The translations under genes were made by a program, and so were the position numbers. Of a DNA stretch of 64,000 bases, positions 55,437 through 64,000 are shown in pieces (position 1 is the stretch's first letter; each line of letters opens with the position of its first letter). The stretch comes from Neurospora tetraspora (taxonomy: Eukaryota; Ascomycota; Sordariomycetes; Sordariales; Sordariaceae): positions 2,356,001 to 2,420,000 of the forward strand of contig NW_026944386.1 of assembly GCF_033439725.1 (NCBI RefSeq), in the 5' to 3' direction. Under the pieces are notes generated by a model. That model had not been told where the DNA came from. It saw nothing but the letters and a program-made list of their open reading frames with translations, and did no database searches.

Positions 55437-58400
55437 GATTTCCCCGGTCCCCGGTTCCGCAGGTATACCGTGTGCAGCTAACTTTCAGCCCAGCGTTTGA
55501 GGTACCGGTCGGTGAGTTTCGTGGTAGGAGGTAAATCCGGCACAAGAGCCGCGCATACGCGCAAGGGCCGAGCGACTGTCGGTAGCGGAGTTCGGAGACT
55601 TTGCTGGCACTGGCAGTGACACTGGCAGTGGCAGGGCTCCGAGGCTCCGAGCTCGCCGAATTTTTGGAGGTTTTGGAGCCGCATTCCCAAAAATCTCAAA
55701 ACGTTTTGCGGCTCCGCAACGTCAATGACTGCCCCGCGCCCCGAAGCCCGATCCCGATCCCGATGTCAATGGGGGTTTCTGCCTTGAATTTCTAATCTGT
55801 CGGATCGGAGATTTTAAAAACCTGGAAGTGTTTACGATAAGTACTGTACGTACTGCGATTTCGGCCTTGACTTTTTAAAGATGGCCGAACCTCCCAACCT
55901 GGACAGAACCGACGCCGACGGTTTTAACGGCCGGGGTCAAGGTGATAGTACGGATACGGACCCGAATAGAAAGCCCTAAACCCAAGCCCCAAGGCCCTGA
56001 AGTCCAGAGCCCAGCCTATCGGGTCTAGTTCAACAAGACCGAGCGGACGAAGACGGATGAGAATCATGAGATCATGAAACTTATAAAACAACGTAAGATA
56101 TCATGGGAATTTCCGGAAGTCTACGATTTCGTGGGCGCCCATTTTTGTGGGTTGAGGTTTTTGGGCCTGGGCCCTGGGCTTGGGGTGCCCGGTGCAGTGC
56201 TGCGCTCCCGGCGTCCCGCGCCCGCGCTCGGCGCAGGTCCCGAATGGCGGGCGGCGGGCAGCGGGCAGCGGGGTGGGACGGTGCAGTGATCTGGTTCTAC
56301 GGTTGGTGACGAGAGCGAGTGTATCACTGTCAAGAGTTAAAATCTTCCAGGGGCAAAGTTGAGAAAAACTTAAATACAAGTTGGTACATGGTACAGTGCT
56401 GATCGTCAGGAACGATTCCTGGTTTTTGGGCAGCGGTGTGCTGGTCAATGTGGTACCTTGATGGTTGCACACGGTGCTGCTGTGGTTGCAGATCTTTTTG
56501 TCTGTTTTTTTGTGTTTCTCAAGCTTGGAATTTGAGAGGGCCAATTATTCCCCTTCGCCCAAAATATTTTTGGTGTCACGCCATTCCACGAAAATCAAGC
56601 GGCTTCCAAAAAGTGGTTTCTTAGCTGAGTGTGGATTACCTTTTCCTGTGTTAAGTCCACTCCCATCTGACATCTGCCATCTCCCATCTCCCATCTCCCA
56701 CTTCGGCTGGGCATGCTGTTCACGAAGTGAACTTTTTGGTGGGGTGTATGTTTGAAATTGACACTTTTTGGGGGTCACAGGCTACCGGTCCCAGTGTGAC
56801 TTTGACAGCTGGTTGCGTGGACCGTAGACTGTGGAGGTGGAGGTGCTGAGAATGAGATGTGGTTGTCGTACCCCGTTTTTCGCACCAGCAAAGCCTCTGA
56901 CAACGAACCACGCCGAACGGCCCAGACTGTCCTAGTGCTCACTCGGCACAGGACCCGACTGTTGGTGCACCCGTTGTACGTAAACTCCGTGACGGGCTAA
57001 TTAGCTGCCTACCTAGTTACGGACTCCTCCGCACGTGTTCCGGTAGTGAACGGCCGTTGGAGCGCCGGAAGAGGTTGTTGCAGACCGGGGAACGGCCGGA
57101 CGGGAGTTAAGAGACGGCAACGGCCGGAGGGGTTTCGGTTCCACTTTTTCCACGGCGAATGTCTTGTCCGCCGGCTTTTACACTTTGACAGCACGTGAAA
57201 CAAGTAGATTGCATCATTGAAAAAGTTACGTCAAGCTGTTAGCATTACACGTGCTTACTTGGCTGGTTTGAAGATCTGAAGTTCAGCATAGTCCTGTGAC
57301 GTTGACGGTATTGGCATACTGTACGCATAAGGCAGCATAAAGCCTGGTATAAATCCTGACACTTCTTGTTAAGAAAGGAATCTCTGAAACAGAATCCGGA
57401 CATATAATTGGTGGAGCGGTTGAGAGTTGAGACGGCAAAACGGCCACGGGGTACGGTACCGGATTCTGATAGGGGGAAACCACCTTTTGCACTCTATAGA
57501 GTGACAAAGAGTCTCCACTGGAGTTTTGCAACTCATTACTGCCCTGGAAGTTGCCAATATAGAGGGTTAATCCGGGATATAGACTCAATAACATGTTGGA
57601 ACCATGGTGGACTAGGAGTGTGTTTAGTGATACATGACGAGTTCAAAGCTTGACCCAGATTATACATCTCAGTGAAGAGCTCCTCCAACAATGGAACTTG
57701 CCGTTGCGACCCATACCTCAGTATCATTATGTCGTGATACCGGAACTGCAGGACCTTTGGTTGATCATATATATGAACACGAGATATCGAAGAAAACAAG
57801 GCAGTATAAGTCCAAGGAAGGGACAGTTAATCACTGTTACATAACAACCTGGAACCGCTTCACACCCACTTCATTAAAATTGAATATCACACAGATTAGC
57901 GACGGACGGCTGGAATGGTTGCCTGTATCGGTGGTTATATAAAGCTTCTTATCTCCCGCAGTCCTTTAGATAACTCACCGAACCAAGGACCTTGGGAGCA
58001 AAAACTCTAGTTCCCGTTTAAACTGCCGCATCTTGAACCGTTCGTGCCTCCACGCTGTTGAATGATTGATTAATACGTAGTTACTGCCCCCAAAGCCACG
58101 GTGATAATGTTACGGTAGTGATGAGGTGCGATGATGTCGTGATATTCACACCAAAAATCGGAATCATTCGGACCCCGGCATTCGGACCCGGAAATCTTCG
58201 GCGGCGGCGGCAGAGGAAGCAGCGACGGCCGTTCCGGCATTGCGCCATTGGAAGACAAGGGAAAAAACAGGCGCGCGTTTGTGCGGAAACCGTAGTCGCG
58301 CGAGCGCGTTTCCGTCTCTTGCAAAGAAAACCTTGGTTCGCTTTCTTTCGGCATGAACATTGACTTGTTTCGGCCTTGACAGTTGACACATTTAGCCCAC

Positions 58401-61400
58401 ATTTCGTCTTCAGAGATTTTCACTTTTTTGTGCCGTTTCGGCCCTGGCCGACAAATTGTTTTCATTCCATGCCATGACCCAAAAAGACTCCATCCACGCC
58501 GATGACGTGAGGGTGTGCGATAGGGAAAAATTGGGAGAAAAGGGATCCATGACCCTGCTGTACTGTTGCGACTTGCGAGAGGGCGTGTGTGTCACTGTCG
58601 CAATCGAATTCTGCTGCAAAATTTTGAATGTTTCGTGAGCTGGCTCAACACCACGTATCCTTGCTTCGATATGGAGCCCTTGGGGGCAAAGTGCCGGTCT
58701 ACTGTGTACAACTTCCGCGCGGTTTGACGCATTTCCCCGGGGCTTGGTATTTGCCTTGGGAACGTGTGGTGTATGGAGCTGCCTGTTGGAAGAGCTCTCC
58801 TGCCGTACCCCGTACCGTAGGGCACACGCACCATGCTGGGCCGATGATGACGCTGATGAGGTTCATGAGCCGATGGGGCTTTTGTCGAAATTGCCTGCGG
58901 ACATGTTTGGCCCTCACAGAGCTCCCGGGCCGCCGCCGTGATCGGACCGCTGCTGCTGATTTGTTGTACCTGCGTACACGTGCACTCTTACTCTTACTCC
59001 ATCTGCAAATACTGCAATATCTCGGTACTATTTTTGTTCATTTTGACATTTGCCTAGATAAGGGGAATTGCGCACAATTTTGGGACAGTGGTGGGCTCTT
59101 CTGAGATTGGGGATCTACCCGTTTTTTTCCTTGTCAGGAGCCACTCGATCGATACGCTCGATACCGATCGATAACTGTGCAAAGGGAGGAGCTGAATCAT
59201 GAATGAGGCTGATGACCATCAAAAAAAAAAGTTTTCGCATCACATTTCAGGAGAGTGCCAGCATCAACTCGAAATTTCCGTCATGGGTTAAATTTTTCAG
59301 GCGGAGTTCGGTCTTGGCCTTGGTCTGGGCTGGGCTGTCACTGCCCGGCCTCGTTCGCCTAGCAATGTCAGCCCAGCTCATCCTGAGGAAGGCTGCGGCC
59401 GGGATTGGGATATCGCGGTTCGGATTCGGTGCCGGCGGGAGTGAAAACCACGGGAAGCAGGCCGGGAAGGGGAGAGGTAGGGATAGAGCTTCCTTCTGGA
59501 TTTTTCAGCAAGTGAGTCACTGTAACTCGTCCATGGGTACCCCTAAATCTTCGAAACCAGCATTGAAAATTCAGAAGGCTCACGCTTCACAGTGCACCTC
59601 TGTTAGGTACATCCCTGGCCCGTCCTGTTTTAGGGGCGGGAGATTATCGTGCCATTTCTCCCGTTTCTATCGAGCCATGTTCACATCGTGGGACGTGATA
59701 CGGCAGGCCAAGGGGGTAAAGAAAGAAAAGTATCCGTAGTGGGATATTGCAAAGTTACAGTGCCGTTTGGAAGTTGCGTGGAACGAGAAAGGGCGTGTGC
59801 AGTTGAAGGTAATCTATTTGTCCATCTCTCTTCAGAAGCAGCGAAGGATCTGCGGCAAGGGACAGGAACGAGAACTCAAAACAGAAAAATCCTACGAGAT
59901 TTCCACCGAACGAGCTTGCATCAAAGTCGAACCGTTCTGACCCAGGGATCGGTTTCACCAGCTCGGGGCTTCTCGGATTGGTATTCCTGGTATGTTAAGC
60001 TGCCACCACTTGGCGATAGCTGTGAGCTCGTTTCAGCCTGCGTCTTCGATCAGGCAAGGGGCAAGTGCTATCGGCATGAAGGATTTTTCTTTGGTTTGGT
60101 CGTGGTGATGCGTTGTCGTGGACCTCGGACATTTTGGTGTTTCGCTTCAGTCGAGGCAATGTTCGATTGCCAAGGAACCGATCTCCGATCCTCATCGGCA
60201 GCACTTGCAGGCGGCTCTTTGACAGCTCTTCGGCAGCTGGAGGTTGAGGCTGTCTGCCTGGGTTGTGGTCAGGGGCAGCTGGCGTGGACCGTTCTGGTTC
60301 CTGTGGGCTGGGCCGCCTCGCAGGACTCGGGCTGGGGGATCTGCCGCAGGTCCGCCCAACTGCCCTTGCACTTCGGATAGGAACCGGTTAGCGCGAGCTA
60401 ACCAGCTGTCAACGGCCCCACCCAGGCCCCGACACGGACCCCACACGAGAATGGGAATTTTGGGAGTTTGAAGTGGAATTCGCCTTTTTGATCATGAAGT
60501 TCTTGCGTCATAACCACTTCATCTGTTCTAGCAACCTCCGGACATTGTGGCAGGGTCACTGTTTCATCAGTTGTCGAGATGGAAAATGTCAATGCTGGCA
60601 GCATAGACGGGGGCCAATTTCGTGACATCGATCGGCAGAGCGAACGCAAGGGACAAGGACCCCAATGTCATGGGTCAGCTTCAATTTTTTCTCTCCGACC
60701 TCATGCCCAAAGCTGAAGCCAGTCAGCTCCAGAGAGCTCGAAAAGTGCACGGTACCTCTAAGCGAACAATGCATCCACGAAGCTCATCCCTTCTCCTAAA
60801 TTTTTTGCTTTGTATTTGATGTTTGCGTTGATGGGTGGTCAATGATTGCCAATGGCTGCCAACAGCCGCGAAGTGGTCGCCTTTTGCGGCTCTGTACGTA
60901 CATGTCGTCTTTTGCTGGGTACCTGTTCGGCTGTTCGTGGCTCTTTCAAAGTGGACGGAGGGAGTTTGCATCCACTACAGTTCCCAGCATTCCATTCCTT
61001 CCTATGCCGCCTGCAATTGCACCGTATCTGAGAGAAAGCGAGAGCGAGAGCGCCCGTGGCGTTTGTTGTGTCTCCCTCCGAAACTCCGAGTTAACCCAAA
61101 GATTCATCCCCACCATTGTGGCATAAACACCAACATCATCATTTTTGCCCAACAACTTATGGGATGAGCATCCATCTCGATGTTGGACGGAGAGCCCCAC
61201 TAACAAATGTGCTCGTTTCAACGCCGCTTTGAGGTTGGCAGTTGGGTATTTGTGAGTCCAAATCCATGTTTTACAGTTGTGTGATACCTCATTCCATTGG
61301 CAGGATGCAATAAGCGCAGGTAGCCTTGGGCGAAAATGTGTCCGCCGTTGTGTTGATCCGGATTCCGGGCGTATGTTTGTGGCCGCGCAGGGCCGCAGGG

Positions 61401-64000
61401 GATTGTTGGCAATGGAGAAGATGAGGAAAAAATAGGTGGTGGGTACTGGATCCGCACCTCCCGTTCCGTCTTCCGTCTGGAAAATGGAGTCTCCCGTCCG
61501 CCGGACCCCGTCTCCCGTCACCCTCCCGTCTCCCGCCAGCCTGACAAAGTCCACCGGGTGTGTGATGGTCATTGCCATTGGTCTATTTACACGCATATGC
61601 TAACCAACAAGATTGTGCACACATGATACTAGCCAGCACCACTGCTTGAAGTTTTTTCGTCACTGCATGGTCTGTATCCCTCTAGACCCTCCTAGGCTGG
61701 CCTCACGTCCAACCATCTTCAGTTGTTCTTGGGGCTCCGTACCACTCCCGGCTTGCTACTGGTTCGCCCCCGGTGCCGCACCATCTCCGGCATGCGTGTC
61801 CGCAGCCCCCGATATGCCGCTTGAAAGGAGCCTCTTTCTTCTCGTTACGGGATGAGTGTGAGCTGGCATTTTGCGGGGACGCTTCTCCCTTGACTTGACA
61901 CTTGTTCCACTCCGTCCGTCCTTCACCCGTCTCCGGCCGTTGGGCGTTTGAAGTTCCAAAGAGAAGAAGGCCGTGGACAACCGAACCGGCCGGTCCACTT
62001 TGTCAAGTTTCGGAACTTGCCAGCTACGTATGTAGCTCGCTAGACCGACACCTACGGAGGGAGAGTTCAACGTCCACAGATCCTGCCGCCGCCGCCGCCA
62101 CTGGGCCGGTGCCGGTGGCCGTCTGTCCGCCGGACACGACAGACGGGGTGGAGAGGTGCTGGTCTCACGATCCTGTGCCACGCGATCTAACACATCTGTT
62201 GCCAATCCCAAGGACAGCCACACACCCTGATTTCTGATTCGATCATCTTTGTGTCTCTCTGTGTCGCCCCATCCTCCCCTCGGGCATGATGGCTTTTGCT
62301 ACCTGAAGCCCTTCTCTAACACGCCCCTAGGGGTTAGTTCAGAGTCACCCGAGACTGCCGAGTTGGCACCACCACCGTGCCCTCCATCACGAATTCCCGA
62401 TACATAGGTAGGTTTGGAATTTACTGAGTGGTCCGTTTAGTATGGGGATAGTAAGACGAGGGGTTCTGTATGGGTGATTTCTCAGAGGCATGTACCGTTA
62501 CGCGGCCATGTGGTGTACAGCAACTCAATTGCGATTTGTTTCGATACTCGCTCGTCAGTTGTCACTTTGCTCTCCGATGAGATGGGACTCTCTTTGAGCC
62601 TTACGGGCCATGCACTGTGACTATAATATTTTCTGGCCGCATAACTACCCACAGCTCCTACGTGGTCATTCTTTTCGTTTCCATTTTTGTCGTTTTCGTG
62701 ATAATCCTACGGAGGAAAGTGCGAGGCGGACGAGACGAGACGAGAAAGAAAGAGGGAAAGAGCCACCGGCCGTCCGTCAGCCATTGGCTATCTAGTGGGG
62801 CCAAAATGTTGTGTTATGTACTCTACTGATGATGTACGTACCTATTCCTCTGTCTCAGTCCGGTCGGCCGGTCGCTTTCTCTGTTTTCTCTCCCCCTGTC
62901 TTTGTGTGGCTCTGTGGTTGTGGTGGTGATGGTGATGAAGGATGAGGATACACAACAGCAGTCTCAGTCTTAGCTCCTAGCCTGGCATGTTACGCAGATT
63001 TTCCCGTTGTATCCAAGACAAGCTTTTTGTATTCTGTATCCACTTGCTTCTTTGGGGATTGGCGGCAGTCTGGTCTGAGTCTCTCTGTGTTTGTCTCTCC
63101 CTGACCCAGGCAAGGTGAGGTTTGTGAAAGGAAAAGTTTTGGGCCTGGGAAAAGGGGTGCTAGACTTGGGGAGCAGAGTGAAGTGAAGAAGGTACCAATA
63201 TTCCGGGGAATGGCATATTCCGAACCATCAATGACTTTACTTCCCGTCCACTTCAGAGATCCGCAAGGAACTTGTAGCGAGGTAAATCAACAGCTTGCGA
63301 GCTGCAGGAGCCGGTGTTGAGGCTCTAACCTGTCACTACGCGGCTAAGATTTCTAGATGACAATTAACAACGGACTACAAACTTGTCCTGCAAGATCCAC
63401 CATGTGTTCCTAACATAAGGGGTTCCTTGCGATGTGCGAAGCAAAGCTGCACTCCTAGGATCTCACATACCACATAGCTGGTATACTAAGCTCAAGCTCC
63501 AAGGGCCGGGGCCGTCCGCGTCTGTGTTTATCCGTCCGTATCTGTGTTCAAGTGACACAGAAGGGGGAAAAGGCTCTATGTAGTCGCCCAATCTAGTCCA
63601 GTCAGGAGAAGCAGTCACAGTGAGATCCCAGCCAGTTAACCAGCTAGCTTAAAGCACTCTTGTTCACGCCTCAAACGACTCAAACGCCTCAAATCAGCCC
63701 AGATTCAGCAACTCTCTGTGTCGCTGTGTCACTATCTTGTATCCCCAATTTACCTACCTAGCAGGTAAAGTAGAACGCCAGTTCTGTGAGTTCTGTTGAG
63801 GTTTGTACAACTTGGCTGGACATAGGTGGAGGAGAGCAGAGTGGACTGGATGGATGGGAAGTTTCAGTCTCAGGCTCTGATGACCGTACTCTGTTGGTAG
63901 ATATGTAGATGGTATATTTATCTGTAAAATATAGCTATGTGTTCTTATCCTTCATTGTCGAATCTTCCGTCATGTCGAATCTTCCGTCATGCCTGTCTTC
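55437..64000. other. 8.6-kb host stretch without a supportable gene
   Basis: The longest frames (59649-60380 plus, 60946-61596 minus) lack ATG or a motif and look like chance in GC-richer DNA. Simple repeats include a CCG run near 62085, a GGC run near 58200 and AG-rich tracts near 61030. C/T-rich tracts near 62870-62930 resemble a promoter of a gene to the right of the window. Confidence 0.4.

Noticed and set aside
59649-60380. 243-codon plus-strand frame
   Set aside because: It opens with GTG, shows no domain, and lies in GC-richer DNA where stops are rarer.

Overview
The window looks like nuclear DNA of a filamentous ascomycete (Pezizomycotina, probably Sordariomycetes). Introns are short (about 46-92 nt) with GTAAGT/GTATGT/GTACGT-type donors and CTAAC/CTGAC-type branch sites, a DUF3435 recombinase is present, and a fungal Ecl1-type gene is recognisable. 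There are two landscapes. Positions 1 to about 28.5 kb are a mosaic, repeat-rich accessory region. From about 29 kb to the end is a long, gene-poor, single-copy-looking host segment in which the only gene I can support is the Ecl1-family gene at 50.3 kb.

The accessory region reads best as the captain end of a Starship-like giant transposon. A five-exon DUF3435 tyrosine recombinase (25358-28020, minus strand, four C2H2 zinc fingers) faces into the region. Just upstream of it lie dense palindromes and a 15-bp minisatellite. Leftward come a small-gene block, an AT-rich gene island and, at the window edge, a JmjC-domain gene. The other end of the element is not in the window.

The most unusual object is the AT-rich island at about 2.7-15.3 kb. 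It is bounded by inverted 222-224-bp repeats, each carrying a perfect 47-bp palindrome built on telomere-type TTAGGG units. Inside are small genes with clean 46-51-nt introns: two transthyretin/HIUase-like proteins with altered active sites, two coiled-coil genes 11 nt apart, a divergently transcribed secreted Ser/Thr-rich protein, a further coiled-coil gene, a two-exon membrane protein, a three-exon basic protein, a 220-aa acidic protein and a larger interrupted gene. Its composition contrasts sharply with the flanks. It has also taken in GC-rich pieces, including an antisense fragment of an Est1-like host gene fused to a duplicate of an island gene tail. I see no capsid, envelope, polymerase or transposase gene in it.

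Between the island and the captain is a GC-balanced block (16.4-24.6 kb) with a Cys-rich effector-like secreted peptide bearing Kex2-type sites, a 155-aa unknown protein, two very small genes and a beta-trefoil-like protein. This block lies between direct copies of a chimeric module (tail of the island secreted-protein gene joined to the captain 3' end), so recombination could delete or copy the block. Differences between the copies are mostly transitions, many of CpA-to-TpA type, consistent with mild repeat-induced point mutation.

The host side carries a 217-bp Tourist-type MITE at 43.06 kb, several simple repeats and long stretches with no supportable gene. All gene models with introns were built by eye from splice signals and frame continuity. 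No database search was possible.
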